NCBI GenBank assembly: GCA_949126835.1
Contig: OX421497.1
Span: 41,314,226 to 41,378,225, forward strand
Length of the DNA: 64,000 nucleotides
Reading direction: 5' to 3'
Source: Anisus vortex
Taxonomy: Eukaryota; Mollusca; Gastropoda; Planorbidae
Shown here: piece by piece, positions 1 through 11,365 of the stretch
How positions within the stretch are numbered: the stretch's first letter is position 1
How the letters are laid out: each line of letters begins with the position of its first letter
Program-made: the position numbers and the translations under genes
The notes under the pieces: model-generated
Told to the model about the DNA's origin: nothing
Database searches by the model: none
What the model saw: only the letters and a program-made list of their open reading frames with translations

Positions 1-203
1 AGTAATTTAAAAAAAACAGTTTGAAGGTTCTTGTATTACTGTCCTTTCGTCTGAGCCTGTTTTGATTAAGGTTCTGCATTCGTACCAGGGTCGTACAGAT
101 GAGGTAGCGGATACCCGCACAGGGCCCAGAATTGAACCTGGGGCCCAAACTGACTTTTCAAAGGAAACGAGCAGAAACATTTAAAAAGCAAATCCAAAGA
201 GCC

Positions 204-204
<1 letters not shown>

Positions 205-245
<41 letters not shown>

Positions 246-246
246 A

Positions 247-277
<31 letters not shown>

Positions 278-376
278 ATATCTATCTATCTATCTATCTA
301 TCTATCCATCTATTTATCTATCTATATTTTTATCTTTCTATTTATATTTCTTTTTATATGACCATTTATCCATCTT

Positions 377-445
<69 letters not shown>

Positions 446-490
446 TAATCTATCTATCTGTTTATCTATCTATCTATCTATCTATTAATC

Positions 491-521
<31 letters not shown>

Positions 522-602
522 TAATCTATCTATCTATCTATCTATCTATCTATTAATCTATCTATCTGTTTATCTATCTATCTATCTATCTATCTATTAA
601 TC

Positions 603-633
<31 letters not shown>

Positions 634-865
634 TAATCTATCTATCTGTCTATCTATCTATCTATCTATTAATCTATCTATCTATTTATCTATCTATTAA
701 TCTATCTATCTGTTTATCTATCTATCTATCTATATATTAATCTATCTATCTGTCTATCTATCTATCTATCTATTAATCTATCTATCTGTTTATCTGTCTA
801 TCTATCTATTTATCCTTTTGTATCTATATATGTATCTATTTATCGTCATTTTTATCTATCTTTTC
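205..865. repeat. TCTA microsatellite with longer internal pattern
   Basis: The stretch is almost pure TCTA. It is interrupted at intervals by TTAATC and CTGTTTATC, which recur in the same order and give a longer unit. Open frames across it read (LSIY)n and are artefacts of the tetranucleotide. Confidence 0.97.
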
Positions 866-2010
866 AACAAAGAACATACACAGTTTATTATATTGCAATA
901 TCTATATTCAGTTATGTTTGGCTCAGAATAGTGCACACTTTAAAAGACAACTGAATATTTTGTTTCTCAAAATAATGTTAATAGTTGATTTTGTAGACAA
1001 TATTATTAGTATTAGTTCTTCAAATTTTGAGGTAACAAAACGCTATAAATCTATATTTAACCATTTTGTTAAAAATAAGAACCGGGAAAAGATTCAAAAC
1101 ATATGGCAATAGATTCAAAACACGTGACAATATTCATTTTTCCTAGTCGGAATCCTTTCTCTTACGTCACTTTCCTATGTTGCCGGAAATAAAAACATCT
1201 CAAATGGCTACGAGATTTGGACTTTTCCTCCGAAAAACACACACATTTCAGTGCAAATATTGAACTAATTACATAAAATTTATCTTTGATATTTTGTATA
1301 AATGATTTTTATTAACATTCAGATTCTGAATAGACTATTTACTATCAAAATCAAATGTTAACTCAATTTTGATAAAAAATTCTTCACTTGGTCTTTAAAT
1401 TGCTAAAGTGATCAATCCCATGAGCCTCATATGGTACTCATACCAAAGTGATGTTTTTGCAAGAGAGCAAAGTAAAAGAAGCATGAACCACTAAACTTAT
1501 ATTTAACCAGTTTGTTACAAATAAGAACCGGGTTAAGATTAACAACACGTGACAATATGCATTTTTCCTCTCTCATCTATAAAAAGAATGGATTAGGCAC
1601 GGAAGTAAACATCCTTGAAGCCAAAATAAATAACGTGACTTTCACTTATCTATCAAATTAGATTTCCTAAACACTGACCTCTACATACATTTCAAGTGAC
1701 TTAGTCACTTCCTTTTTTATAGTAGGCCTATAGATTTGTTCTAATTATAGGAGGTTTATTCCCGTAACCCGCTTATATAGATAAGTGAATAGTGTAAATG
1801 GTGCAATCAATTATGCGCATACAAATTCAATACGGAGGCGCTATCCATCCTTTTTATAGATCAGTGATTTTTCCAATAAATGATATTACGTCCTTTTCTT
1901 TGTGGAAATTATAGGCTACATTTCAAATGGCTAAAAGATTTGGACCCCCCCCCCTCTCCCCACAACACATTAAAGTGTCTAGTACTGTACGAATTACTTG
2001 AAAGTTATTA
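866..2010. other. AT-rich intergenic stretch with partial internal duplication
   Basis: No gene seen. About 1040-1140 and 1495-1570 share a segment (ATATTTAACC, then AAGAACCGGG, then ACACGTGACAAT, then CATTTTTCC). ATCTATAAAAAG near 1575 is matched in inverse near 1846-1862. These look like relics of an old dispersed repeat. Confidence 0.5.
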
Positions 2011-3515
2011 CAAAGACTATAATAAGATGGACCGCTTGCTCTATTTTTTTCAGCTTATGTTATTTTTTTTCCGTGCTTCTACCTCCTTCGATTGCATGAT
2101 TGCATTAAAGGTTTCTGGAATATACAACTTTCGATTTTAATCTTAATTTTCCATTGAGATAATCATAGCGAATTACTAGCGATTTTCAATGGCACGCGAG
2201 AGACCTCCAAGAATATTTTTTTTATTGATGAAAAAAACAACATTTTCTGGTTCTGAATGAGGAAAACTGTTGTAGCCGATGTTTCTGAATGAGTTAGCGA
2301 CACATTTCAGTAAGCTGAACTTGCATTTACAAATACCACAGGAATGGATTTACATTGAAACTGGACATATCTTGCCGTAATATCAATATCAAAACATGTA
2401 ACTACATGTACATCCCTATATTAAGGCATATATTAAGATAGATAGTTGGGCTTTTTCAGAAATACAACGAAGTACTCAAAGTGGAGGTTTTCTAGGCAAG
2501 ACTTTCAAAAACATAAAAAAAATGGGCATCCAAATGTAGCCATTTGCGGAGAAAATCTGAAAGGAAGCTGCTTATCTTAGGAAAGTCATCGGCTGTTCTC
2601 AGCTGATAGGCATTCGCTCTTCTACTTTCAGCTTTTGGTTCAACTTACACTTATAAAGAAATAAAAATAAGTCAGTGAATTTTTTAATTACAAAACATAA
2701 CTTGTTTGGCGTCACTATTGAATCAAATGTGGAAATGTTTTTTTTTTTAATTAAAAAGAGATAATTAAAGCAATTTATTTGCGCTAATAATTTTAGTATT
2801 TTTTTTTCTTTCTTAAAATAATAAACGACTTACAAGTTAAATCTTTCGAATGAACAAACTTAGAGATCGAAATGTATTTGAAAATTGTATAAATATTATT
2901 ATGACTACAGAATTTATATGTATATTTTCAAACATTACATTAACTACACAGTTTGTCTCATTACTACGTATCAATTACGCTTAACGGTATAAGGATAGAC
3001 CTATGTGTCCTACCCTAAAGAACATTAATTAAAAGACTAGTAAACTGAGATCACAATATAATTAATACTAGTAGACCTAAGTGTTAGATCTTCATCTTGA
3101 GTACCATAATAATGTTACGACTTTACAGACAAAAATAACCATAAATGTGAAAGTTTAGTAGACTAATAAAATATTGCAGTAGATATAAATGCATATAAAA
3201 TGATAATAACAAACACGTTAATTTTGTTACTAAATATAAAACGCTTTAACTATTTTCCTATAAATCTCCTTTGCTTTTGGCCTTGGTCTTGCTACGGGGT
3301 TAAATTAATAGTTCTATACAAATAATTTTAACAAAGTAGGCCTATAATAGAACAGGTTGACTTTTTAGGGTTGTTGGCACACTGCTAGCAAAAGGTTGCC
3401 GTCCCCACGGTCTAGAGGAGCTAGTGCGATCGGAAATTCCAAAACTAAGTAAGCGTTTTAAGTTATCAAACAGCAGCGATATCAAAGCAAGCGGTCCATC
3501 TTATTATAGTCTTTG
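2011..3515. mobile_element. Possible DNA transposon bounded by perfect 30-bp inverted repeats
   Basis: Positions 2011-2040 and 3486-3515 are exact reverse complements over 30 bases, beginning CAAAGACTATAATAAG. The bases outside are GTTATTA on the left and GTTATTT on the right, a near target-site duplication. The 1.4-kb interior has no recognisable transposase, so this would be a non-autonomous element of unknown superfamily. Confidence 0.5.
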
Positions 3516-3642
3516 GTTATTTATTATTTCTAAATAATTATTTTTTATAAATGATTTTTATTAGCCTTCTGATACTGAATACACGTAGCATGTTTAACAT
3601 GACAACTTATTCAGTTGGTCTTTGTAAACATATTATTGTCTC

Positions 3643-3897
3643 TCAGGCTCGTTTCACGACAAGCTCATCAAGTTTACCTTTAGCAGTTTTACAGGAGCAT
3701 GCTCTTGTGTGTTCCATCTGAATGTTCTTGGCATGTTCCTTGAAGAGTCTCTCTTCCCTGTCCATCCTGTCGAACACCAGTTTTCTCTCGGCTTCAAGGG
3801 CGTGCGTTTTCTTCACCAGAGAATTTCTTCTGACGGAGTTGGCCAATCGGCATTTCTGAAAGCTTTTGTAACTCTCCATTAAATATTTTTCTCCCAT
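3643..3897 (-). CDS. Candidate coding exon, 84 codons, charged helical protein of unknown family
   Basis: The frame runs 84 codons from ATG to TGA on the minus strand. Its codons are GC-richer than the AT-rich flanks. The peptide is highly charged, with a Lys/Arg/Glu-rich stretch at about residues 20-60 that would form an amphipathic helix or short coiled coil, followed by a Cys-Ser-Cys near residue 69. No family is recognised. AAAGGTAAAC near the 3' end could be a splice donor and the AAACAG just before the ATG a splice acceptor, so it may be one exon of a larger gene rather than a complete small gene. It could also be chance, but the base composition argues for past or present coding. Confidence 0.35.
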   Translation of the reverse strand: MGEKYLMESYKSFQKCRLANSVRRNSLVKKTHALEAERKLVFDRMDREERLFKEHAKNIQMEHTRACSCKTAKGKLDELVVKRA

Positions 3898-4304
3898 TCT
3901 GTTTGCTTGCGGTTTTGTCTGAAAAACTTATCTGAAATTGTTTGTAAACAAAATTATTATTCCAAATAGTCGTTTGAAACTTTTTCTTAATATGCCAAAG
4001 AAAGCAGCAATAAGTTGATTCTTGCAGTTTGATGAGGGCGTTATAAATGATGTTAAGCAGGTCATTGTACTGACTCTCTCATGCAACCCATTGCATGCCC
4101 AAATGTCATACTGGAAGAATTAGAACACTATAATCTCTTTCTCATTAAATGAGAATTTATATATATATACATTTTAATATCTTTTAAAGTATTGAATAAC
4201 CCTTTAAAATTATTTTTTGAAGATTATGATTTATGCATGATCATTACTTTGCTTTTATTTTACATTCTTTCAAGCAACTTACTCAACTGCAACCTTTCAT
4301 GGGG

Positions 4305-4395
4305 TGAACATAAAAAAGGCTGCCCAGAATCGCGTTCGCTGGAGAGCTGTTGCGTAGGCCCTATGTTCCACGAGGAACCAAAGGAACTAAGCAAG
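4305..4395 (+). pseudogene. Relic of a LINE reverse-transcriptase C-terminus
   Basis: The frame reads NRVRWRAVA, a stop, then ALCSTRN. This resembles the Trp/Arg-rich final residues of RTE-like LINE proteins (compare the end of the element at 61124-63299, which reads RDGWRALVGGLCP). It is a very short decayed fragment. Confidence 0.4.
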
Positions 4396-4639
4396 TAAGC
4401 AACTCGTAGACTTTGTCTGGCATGTTTTATTTTGTGCAAGAGTATTTTCCCTATTTTCGTCGCCACTGAGATTGTATGCAAAACAGCCTAAAAATAGCCT
4501 TAAGTGTTATGTAGGAAAGGTTTCAAATTAATATAAACAAATAGCAAAACGTAAACTTTTATTTAATCTTTTGATATACGAAACTAAACAATCAATAATA
4601 GCAAACAACACTGAACTAATAGTTTATAGTTATCTTATC

Positions 4640-4690
4640 TTATACATTACAGACACTCCTTCCATAAAGAAGATTATTGCGTTCTTTCAC
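4640..4690 (-). repeat. LINE/SINE 3' stem-loop tail
   Basis: TTATCTTATACATTACAGAC, then CTTCCATAAAGAAG, then ATTATTGCG: a solitary copy of the 3' tail module found on LINE ends and on one SINE family in this window. Confidence 0.7.
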
Positions 4691-4714
4691 TATAAGTTAC
4701 TTACACTGTTATTG

Positions 4715-4824
4715 AATGATAAACTTACTCTTGCTTTCAAGTAGAAGATAAATGATAAGCTTACTCTTGCTTTCAAGTAGAAGATAAATGATAAGCTTAC
4801 TCTTGCTTTCAAGTAGAAGATAAA
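4715..4824. repeat. Three tandem copies of a 36-bp unit
   Basis: AAATGATAAGCTTACTCTTG followed by CTTTCAAGTAGAAGAT repeats three times; the first copy has AACTT for AGCTT. Confidence 0.92.
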
Positions 4825-5354
4825 GACTTATTGCATGTTCAAAAAGCTCCTTATAGGTAGACCGATTTGAAACAAATTTTATTTACCGGTAATGTTTTTA
4901 TTTCCACTTTTGGTTTTATATGTCACTCTGAGCTCGATAAATTGCATGTTTTTCAATGTAATAAAAGATATGAAGTTATTTTGTACATTTGTAAAACTTT
5001 GATAATTAGCTGTGCGTGTTAAAAATGTTTTTTTAACTCTCAAGTATTTATGGATTTTTTCACCAACAACTCGTGACGGATCTTTTCCGAGAATATTTTT
5101 TAAATTATACATCAGCCTGATAACGTTTCGCAGATAATCAAGCCTATAATATTAAGAATCAAAGATACAGCTAATCAATATAAGAAAAACTGGCCATTAA
5201 CAATTTAAAAACAACTTACTTTGGTACTTTGAATTTCAACTTATAGATTAAATACAATGCATATAGACCTAATACATTATTTTTTTGAATTAGAAACGAA
5301 AGCATATTTTCTAACTTCCTCTGATGTTTCGAAAAATCCAATAGAAAATTTGCA

Positions 5355-5518
5355 TTCGAGCTTTGTGAGATGTTGGATCTTTGTGAGATGTTCGAGCTTT
5401 ATGAGATGTTTGAGCTTTATGAGATGTTCGAGCTTTATGAGATGTTTGAGCTTTATGAGATGTTCGAGCTTTATGAGATGTTTGAGCTTTGTGAGATGTT
5501 TGAGCTTTATGAGATGTA
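5355..5518. repeat. 18-bp minisatellite, about 9 units
   Basis: The unit TTTGAGCTTTATGAGATG alternates with a TTCGAG variant. Since 18 is a multiple of 3 the plus frame stays open as a repeating (S/L)SFMRC peptide. No other coding evidence is seen. Confidence 0.93.
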
Positions 5519-5522
5519 GTAA

Positions 5523-5704
5523 AAAAAAAGTACCCGTCTGACCAACCTGATCATTGGGCCGGTGAAGCAGCGTTCACCAGTTTCTGTGGCCACGGCATAC
5601 GAGGGGATTGTGTGGCCAGCACAATGCTGCCCAGCCGCCTTTACTTTGCCCCAACTAGTGTCGGGTACCCATCATAGCTGGGTATAATCCGGTGTCACCC
5701 TCAA
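5523..5704 (-). mobile_element. SINE-1 copy, 5'-truncated, with target-site duplication
   Basis: This minus-strand copy lacks the tRNA-like head and ends in an A-rich run on the left. It is flanked by a perfect 12-bp direct repeat, GAGATGTAGTAA, at 5511-5522 and 5705-5716. The target was the last unit of the adjoining 18-bp minisatellite. Confidence 0.88.
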
Positions 5705-6137
5705 GAGATGTAGTAACTTTGTCATATTTATAAATCTGAGATGCACGTACATCTTACTAAAAGTAAGTTCAACTATAATCCACTTTGTAGCAATAGGTCA
5801 GTCTCAAATTTGTTTTATTACAGATGCCAGTGAAATAATTTAACTCTCTTTGTTATAATCATGGCAGTGAAGAGAGTCGACACCGTAAATGAGAAAAAGG
5901 GAGGGGGGGGGGGGGCTGGGGCGGCATAACCAGTGAAATATAACTAGAATTTAAACGTGGTCAGGAAGCGGTATTTCGAAGTCATGCATCATATGGAAAA
6001 AAAATACATTACGGTCAATGTTATATTTATACGAGTTCTAATTTTTTAAAAACTAATAACTGCAAACATTATACTAAAAGCAACTTTAAAAATCACGAAG
6101 TTGTATAGAAAGTAAATTTAATGCACAATTTATACAT

Positions 6138-6358
6138 AACGTGCGGAAGGTCGGGGTTCGTATCCGGTTGCAGGCTAGAATTTTTTTCCCGGGTCTGGAG
6201 GGTGTCTCTGAGTCAACCCAGCTCTGATGAGTACCTGGCCTTAGTTGGGGTAAATTAAAAGCGGCTGTGCATTGTGCTGTCCACACAATCACCTAGTATG
6301 TCCCACAGAAACTGGCGCCATGGATCAATTCGGTCCGACGGGATACTTTTTTACTTTT
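6138..6358 (+). mobile_element. SINE-1 copy
   Basis: It contains a box B-like GGGTTCGTATCC and then the family body (CCCAGCTCTGATGAGTACCT, GTGCATTGTGCTG, CACAGAAACTGG, GGTCCGACGGGATAC). The head is truncated before box A. Confidence 0.85.
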
Positions 6359-7059
6359 ACACTCACAAACATAAATTTAGATTATTGCAAAATCAAACTG
6401 GGAAGTCTATACACATAATTTTAGTTCTTAAAATTTGTAATAAAAAAAAATCTCTGTTGGTAAAAAAAAAACAACTTTTAAACAACTTCCAATGATGTGT
6501 ATTATTTATTGGTAGCAAATACCATTTCGGAACTAACACATGTTAGACTATATTTAAATTTAGTGAAACAAAAAAATGTAACACAGTCTGACTTGCCCTG
6601 TTTTCTGAAGTTGGTTCCTTGGTCCGATCTAACCTACGCACTCATGATATCCCTACAAGGTCTGCAAGACTTTGGACGTTTGCTCCCTGGCCTTATAAGC
6701 CTTCCGGTGACCTTACATTTGTGCAACATCAAGCTAATTCCTGAACAAACATTTCCCCAATAAACTTTACAAGGGTCAAGTAAAGAGAAAAAAAACCACA
6801 CACACACACTACGGCAGTAAGTAGCGTCATTGGAAAAAAAATATCGCCAACTTCGGCATTTTTTTTGTTTTGTACGTGTTCGTTCCAGAGTTGTCAACAG
6901 GGTCCAAAGTAAAGTGTTTTTCCAGCCCAATATTTATTTTTACGTCATATCCGTGACCTCACGTCGGTCGCCTGGAGGGCTGAGAGTTCTAGATCGTTGG
7001 TTTATGAGCATGTTTTGGTCAGGGGTCTCTATTCGTATCAGGAGCGTATCTCTTCATTC
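6359..7059. other. No gene seen
   Basis: A-rich and T-rich sequence with a short CA run at about 6796-6810. The open frames here overlap one another on both strands and none resembles a known protein. Confidence 0.5.
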
Positions 7060-7315
7060 ATTTATCTTTCCATCCATTTATCTATCAATCAATTAATCAA
7101 TCTATATCAATCAATCTATCTAAATCTCTAGATCTCTATATTTATTCATTTATTTCTACATAGTATACTTCTATGTATTCATTTATCTATATATCTATTA
7201 ATTAATATCCACATTTATCTATTTTTCTACCCATCTATTTATCTATCTATTTATTAATCCATTTATCGATCAATTCATGTCTCTATTAAATCTATAAGAT
7301 CTATACTCTATACGA
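7060..7315. repeat. Degenerate ATCT/ATCA microsatellite
   Basis: Interrupted TCTATC, CAATCAATT and TTTATCTA motifs; an older relative of the arrays at 205 and 14066. Confidence 0.85.
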
Positions 7316-7549
7316 TAAACAAACACATTCCTTATCCCTTTTGCAAGAACAAATGCATATAAGCTTACATACTCTTTTTTTCCCGAGTGACGTTCGGGCA
7401 TGGAATGGGTTGCCTGAACAAACCAGGAAAACCATTAACTTTTAACATCATTTAAAACATTAATAAAGATGCAAGACTAGACTCGGACCGCGGAGGAGCG
7501 TAGGACGCAATTATCTTCTTTATAGAAGGAGCATCTGTAAGATAATATA
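7316..7549 (+). mobile_element. 3' end of a CR1/L2-type LINE
   Basis: The sequence matches, in the opposite orientation, the LINE end at 8660-9090. It carries remnants of the final coding motif (GAGTGACGTTCGGGCATGGA, then ATGGGTTGCCTGAACAAACC) and the family tail with the CTTCTTTATAGAAGG stem-loop and TAAGATAATATAAG. The reading frame is broken. Confidence 0.8.
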
Positions 7550-8400
7550 AGAATCTCGATATTTCTTTGTTTTTTTAAATCTCATCAATACTTTTTTTTT
7601 AAATCACTTTTTAAGCTGTAAAAACGTTTTCAGATTTTTGTTTACCTGTTGGACAAATAGCCTCAACATTTATTACTATTACAAACATGTCTAAATATGA
7701 CGAGCCTAAACGAAATTGAATTGTACTTTGATCAAAAAGGAGCATGTTGTCGAATCAATGGCACTTGAACAATCTAATTTCTAAAGTATTCTCCCCTAGA
7801 AGAACACTTAGTGTCTCCATAGTTTGAACTGGGTCGCCATTTCTAGTACATAAACATTGGCCGGGCTGTTTGGGGGTTGGTGGGAAAAGGAGCAGGGCCC
7901 TCGAGAGAAAAAAAGATGCCGGTACGAGATCTTTTCTGCCCCCCCCCCCTTTTTTATTTATTAACTAATTAACATTCTGTTAATCATGATAACATCTGAT
8001 GGGGTTTCGTTTGTTGTTGTTTTTTTTTATAAAATTAAAATATATTTAAATTTGTCCATTAGCTTCAACCAACGACTATAACAGTTAAGGGCTTGATGAT
8101 AATACTTAAATGAGCCTTTTCTGGAACTTTAACTGTAGATTCTAACCGAGTAGACGATTTCTACCAAGTACCAAATCTATCTTCATAGTATATATGTATG
8201 TATTTATCAGTGGGCTTCAACTAAAAAAGACGAATGGTCTCAAAAACTCTAAATCCCTACATTTACCAATGTAAAATTTACAAAGCCCGAGCTGCTTGCC
8301 AATGATATCGGCACAGGAAAGCTAGTAACTTTTTGTTTTAACATCTCAGTATATTTTTACAATTACACATAAGTGTGATTTATCGCCCCTTCCCCTATAT
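7550..8400. other. No gene seen
   Basis: AT-rich sequence with short C and T homopolymers near 7940-7955. No RNA gene or element end was identified. Confidence 0.5.
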
Positions 8401-8401
8401 A

Positions 8402-8632
8402 AGAACGGTGGCCAAGCGACAGCGCGTTGGATTGGCGTACCGATGGTTCTGTGTTAGAATCATATAATTATTTTTTTCCCTGGGTCTACATAACTTTGAT
8501 GGATAACTTACATTAATTGAGGTAAAACAAAATTCGTCTGGGCATTGTGCGGGCGACACAATGTTAGTATGCCGTGTCCACTGCTTCAACGACGTTATAA
8601 GCTTAGATCAATTTTGTCCGATGTGATCACAA
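8402..8632 (+). mobile_element. SINE-1 copy with tRNA-like head
   Basis: It starts with a box A-like GGTGGCCAAGCGACAGCGCG and carries a degraded box B (GTGTTAGAATC). The body is the SINE-1 body and it ends near GTCCGATGTGATCAC. Confidence 0.85.
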
Positions 8633-8659
8633 TAAATGTATATATTATATACCTATCGA

Positions 8660-9090
8660 TCTTATCTTATATATTACAGACGCACCTTCTGTAAAGAAGA
8701 TTATTGCTTCTTACGCTCATCCGTCGTCTGAGTCTAGCCTTGCATTTTTATTAGTGTTTCAAATAATGTTAGGTTACTGGTTTCCCTGGTTTGTTCAGGT
8801 AACCCATTCCATGCCCGGACGCCACTCGGGAAGAAAGAGTACTTATATGCATTTGTTCTCCCGTAAGGGATAAGGAAAATGTTTTTGTCAGTATGTTTAT
8901 CTGAGCATTGCAACAGGTTGTTATTGTGTTGCATTTCTAAGTTAGAATTTAATGCATTATGTATTATTAGGATACAACTTTACTCTTTGTCCTTCTGTCC
9001 TCGAGTGTTTTTAGGTTTAGTGATTTAACTATTGGTGTATAGGCTACTCTTATCAGTTGTAAATATTCGCCAGTAATGTATGTTGTGTAG
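8660..9090 (-). pseudogene. C-terminus and 3' tail of a CR1/L2-type LINE reverse transcriptase
   Basis: Read on the minus strand, the upstream part gives SLNLKTLEDRRTKSKV and the downstream part YKYSFFPSGVRAWNGLPEQT. These are typical of the C-terminal region of non-LTR retrotransposon ORF2 proteins (arginine-rich helix, then SFFP...WN.LP). The two parts are in different frames. The stop is followed by the family 3' tail, with the stem-loop at about 8670-8705 and a TTATCTTATA end. It is a 5'-truncated, frameshifted copy with no endonuclease or RT core. Confidence 0.82.
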
Positions 9091-9103
9091 TCAAATGTAA
9101 GAT

Positions 9104-9800
9104 TAGATAATAATAATAATAATAATAATATTTGTATAGCGCTGCCAACTAACATAATGTAAGCTCAGAGCGCATTTAACATACAACTAAGAATACGGAT
9201 ATTACCCTAGGATCCCTGTGGCGCTCCATATTCCAGCGTTGAATTTGCCGAGACGAACTCATCTATAGCAACACTTTGAGTGCGTTCGGACAGGTAAGAC
9301 CTGAACCAACGAAGAACACAACCCGAGCATCCAAAAGTGGTTGCAAACCTGTCAATCAGGATCTCATGGTCAAGAGTGTCAAAAGCGGCAGACAGATCAA
9401 GCATTGCCAGAATAGACACATGGCCCGTGTCCGATGTGCATAGTAGGTCGTTGACAACCTTGACCAATGCCGTCTCCGTGCTATGACTCTTTCGATAGGC
9501 GGACTGAAACTGCTCCAAGAGCCAATGCTGCTCCCAGTGAGACAATAACTGTTTTAACACAATACGCTCCAAGACCTTCGAAAGGAATGGAAGGTTGGAT
9601 ACAGGCCGATAGTTTTTTAAGCACTCAGGATCGAGGCTAGGCTTCTTTAAGAGGGGCTTTACCAGTGCATGTTTCATTGATTGAGGCACAATACCTGAAG
9701 CTAATGAAGCATTCATCATCGCAGTGATCAAAGGTACTAGATCGTTGATACAATCATTGAAGAGGGAGACAGGGATGGGATCGAGTTCGCAAGACGTTTT
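9104..9800 (-). pseudogene. Internally deleted L2/CR1-like LINE: RT core fused to its 3' tail
   Basis: About 195 codons of reverse transcriptase are open on the minus strand. They start near KTSCELDPIPV, run through LKNYRPVSNLPFLSKVLERI and LDLSAAFDTLDHEIL (motif A), and end at GAPQGS (motif B) with an immediate stop. Motif C (xxDD) and everything after it are missing. The sequence jumps at about 9200-9209 directly into the 3' UTR of the same kind of element (also at 60813-60912), which ends in an (AAT)n tail at 9104-9126. The endonuclease is also missing. The family is recognised from the RT motifs; the deletion is seen directly. The leftmost ~28 codons of the open frame (9801-9884) do not look like LINE. 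Confidence 0.88.
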
Positions 9801-10034
9801 ACTAATAAAATTGCTGTGGCAATACATTTGACACATACATTTTTTGTACAGAATCTTCCCAAAATACATTTTATTAAATGACAAAAAAAATGTGTTTTAA
9901 ATTTTCAATATTATGTCTAAAAGTATGATACACCTTCAACTTACCGCACAGGAAATCATTAAAGTGTAAGAGGATCGGCTAACTAACTTTGACTGCCGTA
10001 CTAGTAGGATAGATGCAGCGACATACTAGACTCT
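9801..10034. other. No gene seen
   Basis: AT-rich spacer between the LINE fragment and the hAT-type element. Confidence 0.5.
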
Positions 10035-10344
10035 TACTAGAGCATAGGTTCTGAGCGGGGGCGTTATCGCCCCCCAGGGGGCGGTGAGAGGCTTTAGGGG
10101 GGCGCTGACATTCCCGGGGGCGATTGGGGGGCGGTGAAGGGCAAGGGGGCGATACAAACGTATCTGATATAATTTGATCACCTCAGCTATTTGAATCGAT
10201 TAGTTTTTGGATGAAATATGATGTAAACGCATGTGCTGCTAAATATCTGATATCCCCCAACAGTAGGCATGCATAATATTATACTAATAAGAAATAGGAA
10301 TCGCAATGACTTTTCGATGAATTAGGGGTCAGTATTTGGCAAAT

Positions 10345-10564
10345 GGCAAATTGGGCGGCTGGTTAGCAAAGTCGACAGCGAGCTCGACTCCCAAGCGCCG
10401 CATCAGGGGTTCGACCCTCGGTGCAGGCAGCAATAAATCCACCGTCGACTTGGAGAGGAGATGGGCGCCGCCAAGTCTACCAAGCCCAAGAGAGGACTAA
10501 TGGACACTCAGTGTCCATTAGCTCCCCCCAACGACCGCCAAGGTTAAGGGACAAGAAGAAGAAG
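10345..10564 (+). mobile_element. SINE-2 copy inside the hAT element, with 11-bp TSD
   Basis: The head has a box A-like GGCTGGTTAGC and a box B-like GGGGTTCGACCC. The body contains a short palindrome (GGACACTCAGTGTCC) and the tail is (GAA)n. An 11-bp direct repeat ATTTGGCAAAT flanks it at 10334-10344 and 10565-10575. Confidence 0.88.
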
Positions 10565-10716
10565 ATTTGGCAAATATGGTATACGGCCGTCTGGTCCTAT
10601 TGTTGGTTCACCGGCCTGTCAACCCTGCTGACCGATCACTGTCGTCCTAACATAATATGCTAATATTAAGGATATTTCGATCTCTTTTTATTTTCCAAAT
10701 ATGTTTATTCAAGATT

Positions 10717-11365
10717 TTACATGTACAATCTCATATATTTTACATGTACAATCTCATATATTTTACATGTACAATCTCATATATTTTACATGTACAATCT
10801 CATATATTTTACATGTACAATCTCATATATTTTACATGTACAATCTCATATATTTTACATGTACAATCTCATATATTTTACATGTACAATCTCATATATT
10901 TTACATGTACAATCTCATATATTTTACATGTACAATCTCATATATTTTACATGTACAATCTCATATATTTTACATGTACAATCTCATATATTTTACATGT
11001 ACAATATCATATATTTTACATGTACAATCTCATATATTTTACATGTACAATCTCATATATTTTACATGTACAATCTCATATATTTTACATGTACAATCTC
11101 ATATATTTTACATGTACAATCTCATATATTTTACATGTACAATCTCATATATTTTACATGTACAATCTCATATATTTTACATGTACAATCTCATATATTT
11201 TACATGTACAATCTCATATATTTTACATGTACAATCTCATATATTTTACATGTACAATCTCATATATTTTACATGTACAATCTCATATATTTTACATGTA
11301 CAATCTCATATATTTTACATGTACAATCTCATATATTTTACATGTACAATCTCATATATTTTACA
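10717..11365. repeat. 23-bp minisatellite, about 28 units
   Basis: The unit is ACATGTACAATCTCATAT + ATTTT with almost no variation (one unit near 11001 reads ACAATATCAT). The unit has no stop in any plus frame, so all three plus frames stay open for over 650 bp. This explains the long low-complexity open frames and is not evidence of a gene. Confidence 0.97.

Noticed and set aside
132..600. Leu-Ser-Ile-Tyr repeat proteins
   Set aside because: Pure tetranucleotide microsatellite.
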